A stretch of DNA of 64,000 nucleotides from Tundrisphaera lichenicola (GCF_051175385.1 NZ_CP195106.1:1488001-1552000); one strand, 5' to 3'; counted from the first letter of the stretch, positions 49,101 to 58,383 are shown. Notes: a model not told the origin generated them from the letters alone. Translations and numbers: made by a program.

Positions 49101-51734
49101 ACCGAGACCTTCAACCTGATCCTCACCAATCCCGTCGGATCGGTGCAGTTCGGCGTGACCAACCAGTCGACGATGATCATCACCGACGAAGATCCGTTAT
49201 CGCCGCTCATCTTCGGGGACGATGTCTCCGTGTTCGAGGGAGATCAGCCCACGACCGTGGTGAACCTGGTCTATCGGCTCGACGCCCCGGCCGATTTCTC
49301 GGTGACATTCAACGTGACGACCGTCGACGGGACGGCCATCGCCGGCGAGGATTATCTTCCTTACACCGGGACCGTCCTGTTCAGCCCCGGACAAACGGTC
49401 CAGACGGTCCCGATCACCCTGATCGGCGATCTTACGATCGAGCCTGACAAGTTTTTCCTGGTCCAGGCCAGCAATGCGGATGGTGGCCGGATCGTCCATC
49501 CCGACCTCCGGGTCACGATCCTGAATGACGACTCGACCGTCGTCACCAATACCAATGACTCGGGGAATGGCTCGCTCCGGAAGGCGATCCTCGTCGCCAA
49601 CCAGGCCCCTGGATCCACGATCACCTTCGCGATTCCCTCGACCTTCGTCGATAGCTCGACCGGAGTGATCACGATCTCTCCGGCGACGGCCCTCCCGACG
49701 ATCGTCAATCCGACGATCGTCGATGGCAACTCCCAGTCGAGATTCTTCGGCCAGGTCCAACCCAGGATCATCGTTCAGATCGACGGTCATTTTTCGATCC
49801 CTTCGGAGGGCCTGGTCTTCGGGGCCGACTCGGACGGGAGCGTGCTTCAGGGCCTGTCGATCTTCGGATTCGTGGGCAATCAAGTTCGTTTCGAGTCGGA
49901 CAACGCCGGGATCTTCAATAACTTCATCGGGATCGCGGCCGGGACTCCCGGCGACCGTCCCACTATTGAGGCCTTGGCAAACCCGTCAGGGAACCCCGGC
50001 TCGGATGGCCTCCTGATCCACGGATCCAACGCGACCGTCGGCGGGGCTTCGGCTTCGTCCCGGAACGTCATTTCGGGCAACAAGGGGCAGGGTATCGAGT
50101 TCGCCGGAGCGGGGGCGACCGGCGGTCGAGTGCTGGGAAACTACGTCGGGCTCGACCCCACCGGCAGCTTCGCGGTGCCGAATCTCCTCCACGGGATCGT
50201 CATCAATGTCGGTGCCGGGTTCAACGTCATCGGCCCGGGAAACGTGGTTTCCGGCAATCTCGGCGTCGGGATCGAACTGGTCAACACCGTCCACAATGTG
50301 ATTGCCGGGAATTTCATCGGCACCGACGCGGCCGGCACACGGCCCCTGGGCAATGGTGGAGGGGGGATCTGCCTGGACGGTGCGTCCTTCAACATGGTGG
50401 GAGGCTTCAATCTCGCCTCGACCAATCTGATCTCCGGGAATGCGGGTCACGGGATCCTGGTACGTTACGGGGCCACGGGGAACCGGGTCGCGGGCAACCG
50501 GATCGGCAGCGACGCTTCGGGTCTCCGACCCTTGCCGAATCTGGTCAGCGGGATTTTGGTCGACGGATCCTCGGACAACACCATCGGTGGCTCGGTCGCG
50601 GGCGCCACGAACTTGATCTCCGGCAATGGGAGTGTCGGGGTCATCCTTCAGGGCGGAGCCACTCGGAATTTCATCGGGGCGAATCTGATCGGGTCCGACC
50701 TGCGGGGGACTTCCGCCCTGGGAAATGGGAACGCCGGAATTCTGGTCGAGGACTCTCCGAACAACATCATCGGCCCGGGGAATCTCGTCTCGGGCAACGG
50801 TACCGTGAAGGTCCCCGGGGCCGGGATCTGGATCGAAGGGGCGGGATCGGTGGGGAATCGGGTGATCGGCAATCGAGTCGGGACCAATCTGACCGGCTCC
50901 GCCGCGCTACCCAACACCTCGGTCGGGATCCTCGTCAACGAAGCACCCCTCAACCGGATCGGCGGGAGCAATCCTGGTGAGGGCAACCTGGTCTCGGGCA
51001 ATATCGCGACCGGCCTGATGCTCTCGGGAATCGGGGCGCACGGAAACGCCGTCCAGGGGAATCTGATCGGCACCGACGCTTCCGGTACCCGAAGGCTCGG
51101 GAACGGTACGAGTACGATCGGCGTGGGTCTCTATCTGCTCAATGCCCCCGGCAACTTCATCGGCGGGACATCGCTCGCCGATGGGAACCTGATCTCGGGC
51201 AATAACTTCGACGGTGTCGAGTTGTTCGGGCCGTTTGCCACCAGGAATTTGATCCAGAGCAACCGGATCGGGACCGATGCCAGCGGGTCCGCGGCGCTGG
51301 GAAATGGCAAGGATGGCGTCGTCTTCGATCAGGCCCCGAACAACCGGATCATCGGCAACTTCATCTCGGCCAATGCCCGAAATGGAGTTTTCCTCTCGGG
51401 CTCGACCGGCAACCTCCTCCAATCGAACGCGATCGGCCTGGGTGTGGCAGGTCAGCCTCTGGGCAATGGCGGGTTCGGGGTCGTGATCGCGAATGGATCG
51501 ACCGGAACCATCCTGATCGCTAACACGAATGTCAACAACAAGCTCGGACCTCTGAGGAATACCGATCAGGTGCCGATTACGGTCAGCCCTTCGGTCAATT
51601 CTCAGAAGGCCAAGCCGTCCCAGACGAAGTCGTCTCGGAAGAACGTCGTCAAGATTCAGGCGAAGTCGCATTCCTTCGCCAATCGTTCCATCGCCAAGCT
51701 CCAGACATCGGGCAGGTCGAAGTCGAAGGCTTGA
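46188..51734 (+). CDS. Giant exported protein: beta-propeller, five Calx-beta domains, parallel beta-helix
   Basis: The start at 46188 gives 1848 residues; an upstream ATG (46131) adds 19. The first ~60 residues are basic and lack a hydrophobic signal, but end in LEWLDSRILLT, a variant of the LExLExRxLL motif at the N-terminus of large planctomycete exported proteins. Then come: TolB/PD40-type propeller repeats (to ~47860; DGRYVAF-S...NNxxDVFVRDL pattern), five Calx-beta domains (about 47868-49545; each ending in a DDDS-like calcium site), and about fifteen right-handed beta-helix repeats (about 49546-51560; NxIGTDxxGxxxLGN pattern). The last ~40 residues are Lys/Ser-rich. It is probably a surface or matrix protein with calcium-stabilised adhesion modules. 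It is followed by a strong terminator. Confidence 0.88.
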   Translation: MNSHQSRNVDRRRFGAQPGRPGASGWLASGRRSASRFSGSRRRSLSLEWLDSRILLTTSLVSGDLFGNAAGGPLFSNPITSRDGRYVVFESSSNNLVSNDSNNLPDVFVRDQVLGTTQLVSVNAGGTASGNGTSGSSLVSNRPYSINDDGRYVAFVSDASDLIAGDTNNAPDVFVRDLTLGTTSLVSVNSQGSGPGVGGAFEPMISGNGTVVVFQGNSDDYTTNDDNGLTDVFARDLIQGTTTLVSVDTGSPPGNSGDGPSTAPSVSIDGRYVAFQSLADNLVINDFNGVSDVFVRDLTLQTTSVVSSGTGSSSTANGPSFGPIISGNGTSVAYISLATDLVSGITDSNNTRDVFVNWLASGSNFLASVDTTGLQAADGLSGGNTGADLSLSDDGLTVAYASDADNIVNNDFNSNRDVFAYKLDLSTITPQVTGGQNVLVSIDSFGNSSGSGESYNPSISGDGQFVGFVSQAGNLVSNDFNNATDVFVRDLTANTTTLASYESSGLFSGNGASGSTSMVAGNSYLSANGRFATFSSVASNLVDNDFNNASDIFLANLAGQFVFNTSNFFSVEGDGTATITVDRIGGSQGAATVDYSTSDGTAQVDLDYLAAAGTLVFAPGETSQTFTITLLDDSLIEGDETVNLALMNPTGGVILDNPTTSILIIQDDDSIFSFGSPTYVVVEGSMVAQILVTRTGSSIGTDTVDYSTSDGTAVAGQDYIAASGTLTFSDGETQQFLFVTLINDTVIEPDETFGLTLSNPSTSASIGTPSSTTVTITDDDSLLSFSAPTYTTVEGSKGILIVVNRVGAALDTVSVEYSTGGGTATSGIDFIPASGTLVFESGVTSQTFFLTILDDSKVEGTESFNVTLSNPIGNAALGTPSDSRVDILDDDSILNFSAPTYNVRENDGVAVFTVNRIGDLSTVATVDYATIDGSAFAGSDYQATSGTLTFGPGVASLDVPVTLINDPFFEATETFNLILTNPVGSVQFGVTNQSTMIITDEDPLSPLIFGDDVSVFEGDQPTTVVNLVYRLDAPADFSVTFNVTTVDGTAIAGEDYLPYTGTVLFSPGQTVQTVPITLIGDLTIEPDKFFLVQASNADGGRIVHPDLRVTILNDDSTVVTNTNDSGNGSLRKAILVANQAPGSTITFAIPSTFVDSSTGVITISPATALPTIVNPTIVDGNSQSRFFGQVQPRIIVQIDGHFSIPSEGLVFGADSDGSVLQGLSIFGFVGNQVRFESDNAGIFNNFIGIAAGTPGDRPTIEALANPSGNPGSDGLLIHGSNATVGGASASSRNVISGNKGQGIEFAGAGATGGRVLGNYVGLDPTGSFAVPNLLHGIVINVGAGFNVIGPGNVVSGNLGVGIELVNTVHNVIAGNFIGTDAAGTRPLGNGGGGICLDGASFNMVGGFNLASTNLISGNAGHGILVRYGATGNRVAGNRIGSDASGLRPLPNLVSGILVDGSSDNTIGGSVAGATNLISGNGSVGVILQGGATRNFIGANLIGSDLRGTSALGNGNAGILVEDSPNNIIGPGNLVSGNGTVKVPGAGIWIEGAGSVGNRVIGNRVGTNLTGSAALPNTSVGILVNEAPLNRIGGSNPGEGNLVSGNIATGLMLSGIGAHGNAVQGNLIGTDASGTRRLGNGTSTIGVGLYLLNAPGNFIGGTSLADGNLISGNNFDGVELFGPFATRNLIQSNRIGTDASGSAALGNGKDGVVFDQAPNNRIIGNFISANARNGVFLSGSTGNLLQSNAIGLGVAGQPLGNGGFGVVIANGSTGTILIANTNVNNKLGPLRNTDQVPITVSPSVNSQKAKPSQTKSSRKNVVKIQAKSHSFANRSIAKLQTSGRSKSKA

Positions 51735-51763
51735 TCGGGGTCGCTGATGGTCCGCAGATTCGA

Positions 51764-51808
51764 AAAAAATCGAACGACCTCGCATAACCCGGGGTCGTTC
51801 GATTTTTT
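51764..51808. terminator. Strong bidirectional intrinsic terminator
   Basis: A 16-bp perfect stem (51764-51779 pairs with 51793-51808) has a GC-rich tip (CGAACGACC / GGTCGTTCG) and closes with A6 and T6 runs, so it forms a canonical hairpin with a T-tract in both directions. It lies between the stop of the giant protein gene (51734) and the stop of the convergent barrel gene (51822). Confidence 0.92.
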
Positions 51809-51821
51809 GGCGTCTCTGAGC

Positions 51822-53192
51822 TCAACGGACCGGAAAGCCGGGGAGCGAACTCTGCGCGCTCCGTCCGAACTTGATATTGAGGAGCAGGGCGAACTCGGCG
51901 TTGAACGGCTTGGGACCAGTCACCGGGGTGATGTAGGCCGCGGTCAGGATGGCCCGTCGGTTGAATTCGACGTTGACCCCGGCCGTCATGTCCAGGATGT
52001 CGGGCGTGGCGGCGATATCCGTGGCGCTGAAACCTCGGTGGTTGAGCGGGGTGGTCAGGTGAGCCTCGGCCAGCGGGACGATCGCCGTGAGGAACTTGTT
52101 GGGCTCGTTCGAGCGGTAGGCGTAGTAGCCGATCCCGATGTCATTGAAGAGTAGCGTCACATCTTGCGACATCGTCGGAACATTGATCGAAGAGAATCCC
52201 TGAGCATAGAAACGGTCGCGTGCGAAAATGAAACCCACGAACGGCTGGATCTGTGTGTCCCGGAAATAGCTGTAGAATTTATTGCCGCCGAAGGCTCCCG
52301 GCCCGGTGGGCGCGGTGACCTGGAGGCCCGCCGAGATCAGGTTGCCCTGATCGTCCGAGTAGAGGGCATATTTCGCGAAGATCGACAGGTCGCCCGGCGC
52401 AGTACTTGTGCCCCCGAGACCCTTAACATCGGCCGTGCTCTTCAGTGAAATCGTGTTCAGGGGGACGCGAAAGCCGACCGAAGCTCGGCCGTCGAGGATC
52501 GTCTTCTCGATCCCGAAAAGCTGGTGATAAACCTGGAGGTTTTCGACGGGAGTGCCTAGCCGTCGGTTCAGTGATGCGTTCACGTTGTCGAAGTAATTGA
52601 ACGAATAAAAGACCCGATCCTGCGGCCTCGGACTCATGTTGTCCGAGATCTTCAAGCCGGTCAGTTTGACGAGGATGGACTGTCCTCGGGGATTGGCAAT
52701 CCCCGGGTTTCCACCGCCAGGGGGGGGCGGTGGGGTGGGAGTTGGGAGGTCGGGAAACCTGGAGCTGGCCGCGGGTTTCGGCAGGCCAAGGACCCGGATT
52801 TGAGAAATCGGGGAGAAGTCTCCGACGAGTCCGGGAGGGGCACCCCGATCGCCTCCACCCCCCGCGAAGCCGCCCTGATTTGCCGCAAATCCGGCATCGG
52901 CCCCAAAGTCTCCCGGAGCCCCTCCTGGAGCGTCTGATCCTCCCGTGAACGCTCCGGAACCTGTCCCGTCGTCGGGGACCGAAAGCGGTGTCCCGTCGGG
53001 GCCGACTGGCCCGCCTCCGGGTATCGAGCCCGATCCCCCCATTTGGAATGAGGGGTAGGTCGATTCGGATTGCGGGCTACTCAGATAGGGACCAGTTGTC
53101 GTCGGTCCCTCCTGGGCCATCGTCCTGGCCGAGGGTACGATTAACATGGCGGTCAGAGCCGCGAGGCGGCTCAGTTGCGTCGTCCTTCGCAT
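51822..53192 (-). CDS. Predicted outer-membrane beta-barrel protein with a Pro/Gly-rich N-terminal region
   Basis: The start at 53192 gives a classical signal peptide (MRRTTQLSRLAALTAMLIVPSARTMAQ, cleavage after AMA) and 456 residues; the longer open frame upstream is not conserved-looking. Residues ~28-165 are low-complexity Gly, Pro and Asp, including a PTPTPPPPPGGGNPG run. The C-terminal ~290 residues alternate hydrophobic and polar residues, as in beta strands (VFYSFNYFDNVN, SIFAKYALYSDDQGNLISAGLQVTAP, FNAEFALLLNIKFG), ending in an aromatic-rich terminal strand. It is best read as an outer-membrane porin-like barrel of unknown substrate. Confidence 0.7.
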   Translation of the reverse strand: MRRTTQLSRLAALTAMLIVPSARTMAQEGPTTTGPYLSSPQSESTYPSFQMGGSGSIPGGGPVGPDGTPLSVPDDGTGSGAFTGGSDAPGGAPGDFGADAGFAANQGGFAGGGGDRGAPPGLVGDFSPISQIRVLGLPKPAASSRFPDLPTPTPPPPPGGGNPGIANPRGQSILVKLTGLKISDNMSPRPQDRVFYSFNYFDNVNASLNRRLGTPVENLQVYHQLFGIEKTILDGRASVGFRVPLNTISLKSTADVKGLGGTSTAPGDLSIFAKYALYSDDQGNLISAGLQVTAPTGPGAFGGNKFYSYFRDTQIQPFVGFIFARDRFYAQGFSSINVPTMSQDVTLLFNDIGIGYYAYRSNEPNKFLTAIVPLAEAHLTTPLNHRGFSATDIAATPDILDMTAGVNVEFNRRAILTAAYITPVTGPKPFNAEFALLLNIKFGRSAQSSLPGFPVR

Positions 53193-53575
53193 GGCTCGAC
53201 CACTCCTCCTGGTAGGTCCGCTCTCCCGGAGTGTTGAGGGCAACCGGCCCTCACCGGCCGATTTCCTCCCCCCGGGCTCATTCATGGCCTCCGGCCACGC
53301 GGCGTTTCGATCGGATTCACCTTCCTGGATCATCAGACCGGACGCGTCGGGAGAACGGATCGGAGCTGGTCCGAGGTCCTCCACCGTACCCCCATACATC
53401 GTCTTCTCCAAACGTCTTGCTTGCACCTTTTGCAAGAGCTATTGAGAATCAGGTGAGCTGAGGAAATGGCCTGGCTTAAATTCCAACCGAATCCGCTCAA
53501 GGCATCGCTCGGTCACGCTAGGCTCGATCGGCCGTAATCTCTTTCAATCACTTCTTTTTAATCGCCCGGTGATCG
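53193..53575. other. Divergent intergenic region between the barrel gene and the WD40 gene
   Basis: This 383-bp region carries no supported gene, although the frame of the barrel gene stays open upstream to 53435. The part from 53400 to 53575 is AT-richer and probably holds both promoters. I could not assign -35/-10 elements with confidence. Confidence 0.4.
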
Positions 53576-56500
53576 ATGCGCAACATGGGCAATCGTCGTC
53601 AAATCGCCCGAAATGTCGGACTGATCGTCCTATCGCTTGTCCTTGCCGGCCCGGCAAGGGCTCAGGTCGCTCCGAGTGATTTATTCACTGAACCTGTCCT
53701 TATCCTCACCGGAGATGGGCATCATGCGCCGGTCCGATCGATGCTTTTCACGCCCGATGGGGCGCAACTCCTGACCGGGGGGATGGACAAGGTGGTCCGG
53801 GTCTGGAATCTCGGGGCCGACCGGACCCGGCTGGCCCGGACGCTTCGCCCTCCGATCTGGCGAGGGGGGCGGGGCGAGGTCAACGCCCTGGCGATCTCGC
53901 CCCGAGGGGCCGAGGACGGCCGGCGACTCCTCGCGGTCGCTGGTTATGGAGTTCTCGCGGATCGTGGCGAAATCCTCCTCTTTGACGACCCCGGCCAATC
54001 GGGCCAGGGGACCGGAGACGTCCGGGGTCAGCTCTCGGCGAGGCCAGCGGTTGATGGTCACCCCGGCGAGCCCGGTCACTCCGATGTCGTGACCTCGATG
54101 GCCTTTACGCCCGATGGTAAATATCTCGCCTCTGCCAGCAACGATCGGACTGTCCGGATCTGGGACGTGGCCGGTCGCCGCCAGGTTTCGGTGATGGACC
54201 AGGCAACCGGACCGATTAACTCGATCGCGATTTTCGCCGAGGGGACGCGATTGGTCGCTGGCGGGCGGGATGCAACACTTCGCCTCTACGATATCAGCGA
54301 TCGGGCTCGCCCTCGATTCCTCGCCCAGTCCGGCCGGACCCCCGGCAACCCGCTCTCGGGGACAATCCTTTCGCTGGCCGTGACCCCGGACAATCGATGG
54401 ATTTTTGTGGGGACCGAGGGGGCAGGGTTGATCCGTTACGAAACGGCCACGATGGCCGGGGCCATTCTAAAAGCATCTCCCGGCCCAGTCCTGGCGGTGG
54501 CCGTCAGTCCGAACGGTCAGAGGTTGGCGACCAGCAGCGTGGCTCGGAAAGTCGCCGGTCGTCCCGACGACCCCCAGACTCTCGCCTGCCTCGTCGAGGT
54601 TCGCTCGGTTCCGGATGCCAGGGTCCTGGAGACGATGCCCGCGACTTCCAACCTGGTCTTCACGCTCGCGTTCAGCCCGGATAGTCGGAGGTTGGCCTAT
54701 TCTGGCGGAGATTCGCAGGCAATCTATCTCAAGTCGATGGCCGAAAATGCCCCACCTCCCGAAGAAATTCCTGGGCAGGGGTCAAGTCTCTGGGACGTTG
54801 GCTTTCGATCGGATAGCCAAGCCGTTCGGTTCGCCCGGATCCGACCTCAGGTGCCCGGTCAGGCGGAGAATTACGAAGCATTTGATCTCCGAGGCCGATT
54901 CCTGTTCGATCCGGAGCCGGGTGAGCCCGCCTATCGCCACGCCACCGCAATCGAGGCGGGCTGGACGATCCGCCCGATCCGCCCAGGTCTCGTCAGTCGA
55001 GTGGATTTCCTCAATTCTCAGGGGCAGGGCTGGCCGGGACAACTCGACCTGGAGGACGAGCGGCGCTATTACAGCTACACCTTGATCCCTCCTAATGCCG
55101 AGGCCGGTCATCTCGAACCGGTTGCGGCGGTGGGCTGCGAAACGGGGGTCGTCCTCTGGAACCTGGCGAATGGTCGGAGGACCCGGTTCCTCAATGGTCA
55201 CTCCGGCCCGGTCTACTCGATGGCCTCCTCACCGGACGGGAAATGGCTCGTGACCGGCTCGTCCGACCAGACCCTCCGGCTCTGGCCCCTGGCCGGTTGC
55301 GACCGACCCGCCCCCTTCGGAGCGCGCTTCGATCGTCGGGCCGACGGCGTTTGGATCGTCGGGGAGGTCACTCCTGGGGGTTTCGCCGATGGGATCAAGC
55401 TGAAGCCCGGGCAGGTCATCGAGAAATTCTTCGTCGGCCCGGTTGAGCAGTCGAAGGCACAGACCGATGCGATCCTGCCGGTCCTCGATGCCCAGCCCCC
55501 GACCACCATGTTCAGCTTGTACGCCAGGATGGGGCAGGAGCCCGAGCTTCTCCGGGCCGGATCGACCAAACGCGACTCCCCCGCGCTGACGCTCTTCCCG
55601 GCCGCCGATCGAGAGTGGGTCCTATGGACACCTCGTGGCCACTACGACACGTCCGTCGAGGGGGATCGCAAATACCTCGGCTGGTTGACCAACCGTGGCA
55701 GTGTGGCCCAACTCCAGTCGGCTCGATTTGATACGATCGACAAGTTTGAGAAACGGTTCCGACAGCCCAAGGCCCCGGCCCCGAACGTCCTGGACCGACT
55801 CCTCGACACGGGGGATCCGCTCGGTGCCCTGGCCGCGCTCCTCCCCGTCGCCCCGACGACCCCGGGACCTCGGAACAGTGGGATGGAGGAAGTCGCGCTC
55901 ACCCCGGGTCCCTCTCCTGATATCCCCGCGCCCGTCGGCCCGGCACCGGGGCCGGGTAACCCCGCCTTGGCGGTGGGAGGCCGGATCTTGCTGGACTATG
56001 CGATCCGAGCCGCAACTGGTGCCGCACGGATCGCTCGAGCCTCGATCCTGGTCGATGGCAAGTCGGTCGCTCCCATCGCCATCGAAGCCGACGGGGCATC
56101 GGTCGCCGGTCGGGTCGATCTTCCTGTCCCGGGGGGGCGGGCTTCCGTGTTGACCCTGGAAACGGTGGATACCCTCGGCGTCGTCCGGACGACTCAACTT
56201 CCCGTCTCGAATCCCGAGCCACCCGCGCCCGGCCGTCGAGCCTCGCGACTCGAAATCATCGCGATCGGCTCGGAATCATTCGCTGATAAGCGGTTGCCCC
56301 CGATTCCTCACGCCCGGCGCGATGCCGAAGACCTGGCCCAATTTCTCAAAGATCGGCTCATCGACCCCGCGACCGGGAGCCGCTTCGCGCCCGAACGCGT
56401 CCGGGTCCGGACTTTCGTCGACCGCGAGGTTGCGGCTGGTCCGTTGACCGAGGCGCTCGACGACCTCAGATCGGGGGAGGGGAGCGAGGCCCTCAATTCC

Positions 56501-57079
56501 GATGACGTGGTGGCTCTGGTCCTCGAGACGCATTTCTTCTCGCACCGATCCGAGCCCATGTTCGCCACGGCAGAGCCCCCCGACGACCTGGCTCCCCCGT
56601 CGATCTCGGCTGCCGATCTCTCTGAACGACTGGGTACTCTCGCAAGGCTAGGGTGCCGGGTGGTCGTCCTGCTCGACTCCGTTCACAAGATCGAGTCGAT
56701 GTCTCGCGAGGAAAATCTCGAGATCAAGGACTGGATTCGCCAGCTCCAGGCGAATAGCCACGTTGCGAGCTTCATCGCTGCCGATCATGGGCCGAGCCGG
56801 CCGATCCCCGGACCTCGCCCCTCGGTCGGGCCTCACCGGGCCTTCGCTGAGGGATTCCTGAGTGTTCTCGAAGCCCGGAGCGCCGGTCGGCTTCGGACCC
56901 CAGGAAACGGCCCGATGACCCTGTTCGAGTTTCAGAGGACCCTGATCGATTCGGTCCTGGAGAGGACCGGTCGTAAGCAGCATGCGCGGGGTTACTTGCC
57001 CGAGACGATCTCCATGGATGCATTTTTCCTCGATGCCAGGGAGGACGTCGAGGCTCGTCCTGTTTCCTTGAAGGACTGA
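53576..57079 (+). CDS. Exported WD40-repeat protein with a C-terminal caspase-like domain lacking the catalytic cysteine
   Basis: The 1167-residue protein starts with a signal peptide (RQIARNVGLIVLSLVLAGPARA, cleavage before QVAP). About eight WD40 blades follow over residues ~50-590, for example GHSDVVTSMAFTPDGKYLAS with NDRTVRIWDV, and GHSGPVYSMASSPDGKWL. A PDZ-like segment (GGFADGIKLKPGQVIEKF) and a linker follow. The C-terminal domain (about 890-1130) has the caspase/peptidase C14 order (IAIGSESFADKRLPPIPHARRDAEDLAQFL; a strand ending LVLETHFFSH; then VVVLLDSVHK). The usual GHG and D-x-C-H motifs are replaced, so Cys is Val and the enzyme is probably inactive as a protease. Confidence 0.85.
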   Translation: MRNMGNRRQIARNVGLIVLSLVLAGPARAQVAPSDLFTEPVLILTGDGHHAPVRSMLFTPDGAQLLTGGMDKVVRVWNLGADRTRLARTLRPPIWRGGRGEVNALAISPRGAEDGRRLLAVAGYGVLADRGEILLFDDPGQSGQGTGDVRGQLSARPAVDGHPGEPGHSDVVTSMAFTPDGKYLASASNDRTVRIWDVAGRRQVSVMDQATGPINSIAIFAEGTRLVAGGRDATLRLYDISDRARPRFLAQSGRTPGNPLSGTILSLAVTPDNRWIFVGTEGAGLIRYETATMAGAILKASPGPVLAVAVSPNGQRLATSSVARKVAGRPDDPQTLACLVEVRSVPDARVLETMPATSNLVFTLAFSPDSRRLAYSGGDSQAIYLKSMAENAPPPEEIPGQGSSLWDVGFRSDSQAVRFARIRPQVPGQAENYEAFDLRGRFLFDPEPGEPAYRHATAIEAGWTIRPIRPGLVSRVDFLNSQGQGWPGQLDLEDERRYYSYTLIPPNAEAGHLEPVAAVGCETGVVLWNLANGRRTRFLNGHSGPVYSMASSPDGKWLVTGSSDQTLRLWPLAGCDRPAPFGARFDRRADGVWIVGEVTPGGFADGIKLKPGQVIEKFFVGPVEQSKAQTDAILPVLDAQPPTTMFSLYARMGQEPELLRAGSTKRDSPALTLFPAADREWVLWTPRGHYDTSVEGDRKYLGWLTNRGSVAQLQSARFDTIDKFEKRFRQPKAPAPNVLDRLLDTGDPLGALAALLPVAPTTPGPRNSGMEEVALTPGPSPDIPAPVGPAPGPGNPALAVGGRILLDYAIRAATGAARIARASILVDGKSVAPIAIEADGASVAGRVDLPVPGGRASVLTLETVDTLGVVRTTQLPVSNPEPPAPGRRASRLEIIAIGSESFADKRLPPIPHARRDAEDLAQFLKDRLIDPATGSRFAPERVRVRTFVDREVAAGPLTEALDDLRSGEGSEALNSDDVVALVLETHFFSHRSEPMFATAEPPDDLAPPSISAADLSERLGTLARLGCRVVVLLDSVHKIESMSREENLEIKDWIRQLQANSHVASFIAADHGPSRPIPGPRPSVGPHRAFAEGFLSVLEARSAGRLRTPGNGPMTLFEFQRTLIDSVLERTGRKQHARGYLPETISMDAFFLDAREDVEARPVSLKD

Positions 57080-57113
57080 ACGACTTGGTCCGATGGACTA
57101 TGCTTCAATGGAT

Positions 57114-58367
57114 TCAAGGGTTAAGCGGCAGAAACGAAATATCTTCTCCCCCTAGATACTCCCGATCCCCCGCCGCAAACACGGCGAATCCATCGGCCAG
57201 GGCCACGGTTCGGAGGTCGGCGGAACCGGCCCAATCGAGCGGGATGGCCCGGCCTTCCACCAGGCGGGCGGGGTGGTAGGTCGGGCGATCGCCTCGATGA
57301 GAAAATGGCCCGTCGAGTTTCGCCGAGATCTGTCGTGGTGGAGATGGCTTTCGACCGGCGAGGGCATCGAGGGCGGGTCGGACGAACAGGAGGAATCCGA
57401 CCACGCCGCTCACCGGATTTCCCGGCAGGCCGAAGACGAGAGTGGGTTGCTTGTAACCCCGAGGCGGGCCGATCCCGAACCAGAGGGGCTTGCCGGGCTT
57501 GACGTTGACCTTGTGGAAGATCGGCTCGACTCCGAGATCCAGTAGGGTCGCAGGGACGAGATCCTTGGTCCCGGCCGAGACTCCCCCGCTGACGATCAAT
57601 ACGTCGACCAATCCGGGCATCGACTCCGCGGATCTCGTCCGATCCTCCTTCATCCAGAGTTCCCGGCCCAGGGCGTCTCGGAGCCTGGCGGGATCATCGG
57701 GCGCGACCGGAGATTCGAACGCATGGCGGAACCCCCAGGCCCTTGCCAGGCTAGCGAGCATCACCCCATTCGAATTGCGGATCTGACCGGGGCCGGGACG
57801 CTCGGAGGCCGATACCAGTTCATCGCCGGTCGGCAAGATCGCGATTGAAGGTTGAGGAATAGCCAGGACTTCCGCCCGACCTGCTGAGGCGATCAAGCCG
57901 ACCTTGGCGGGGTCGATCGTGATGCCTCGCGGGAGCAGGACTTCTCCGGCTTTCATCTCCCGGCCTTGAGGAAGCCGAAACTGCCCCGACGCGATCGGGC
58001 CCGACACAATAACGTGATCCCCCTCCATCCGTGAACGTTCGATCATAACCACCGCATCGGCCCCGGAGGGAAGGGGGGCCCCGGTCATGATCCGGGAGGC
58101 CTCGCCTTGACCAAGGGTTCGCGATGGCGTCCGGCCTGCGGTGATCTCTTCCACCACCAGTAGGGCTCGCTCGCCATCGGACGAGAGATCGGCCGATCGG
58201 ACGGCATAGCCATCCATCAAGGCCTTGTCGAAGGGGGGGAGGTCGATGTCGGCGGCGATTTCCTCCGCCAGGGTCAAGCCAACCGCGTCGATGAGCGGGG
58301 TTGACCGCGCCCGAGGTGGCACACAATGGCGGAGGATGGCCTCGGTTGCCTCGTCGACGCTCAGCAT
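57114..58367 (-). CDS. moeA: Molybdopterin molybdotransferase MoeA
   Basis: MoeA inserts molybdate into adenylylated molybdopterin to form the molybdenum cofactor. The 417-residue protein opens with MLSVDEATEAIL, then PPFDKALMDGYAVRSADL, GAPLPSGADAVVMIE, and the catalytic region LPTGDELV followed by GQIRNSNGVML, all family hallmarks. VIVSGGVSAGTKDLV and GLPGNPVSGVVGF mark the MoaB/MogA-like domain. It lies 16 bases downstream of trpG on the same strand, an unusual operon partner. No other molybdenum cofactor genes are in the window. Confidence 0.96.
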   Translation of the reverse strand: MLSVDEATEAILRHCVPPRARSTPLIDAVGLTLAEEIAADIDLPPFDKALMDGYAVRSADLSSDGERALLVVEEITAGRTPSRTLGQGEASRIMTGAPLPSGADAVVMIERSRMEGDHVIVSGPIASGQFRLPQGREMKAGEVLLPRGITIDPAKVGLIASAGRAEVLAIPQPSIAILPTGDELVSASERPGPGQIRNSNGVMLASLARAWGFRHAFESPVAPDDPARLRDALGRELWMKEDRTRSAESMPGLVDVLIVSGGVSAGTKDLVPATLLDLGVEPIFHKVNVKPGKPLWFGIGPPRGYKQPTLVFGLPGNPVSGVVGFLLFVRPALDALAGRKPSPPRQISAKLDGPFSHRGDRPTYHPARLVEGRAIPLDWAGSADLRTVALADGFAVFAAGDREYLGGEDISFLPLNP

Positions 58368-58383
58368 GGAGCGGATCCCCGGC

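Noticed and set aside
46360..51560. Repetitive DNA that might be a CRISPR or minisatellite array
   Set aside because: The repetition is at protein level (propeller, Calx-beta and beta-helix repeats) in one open frame; repeat units are not identical at DNA level and have no spacers.
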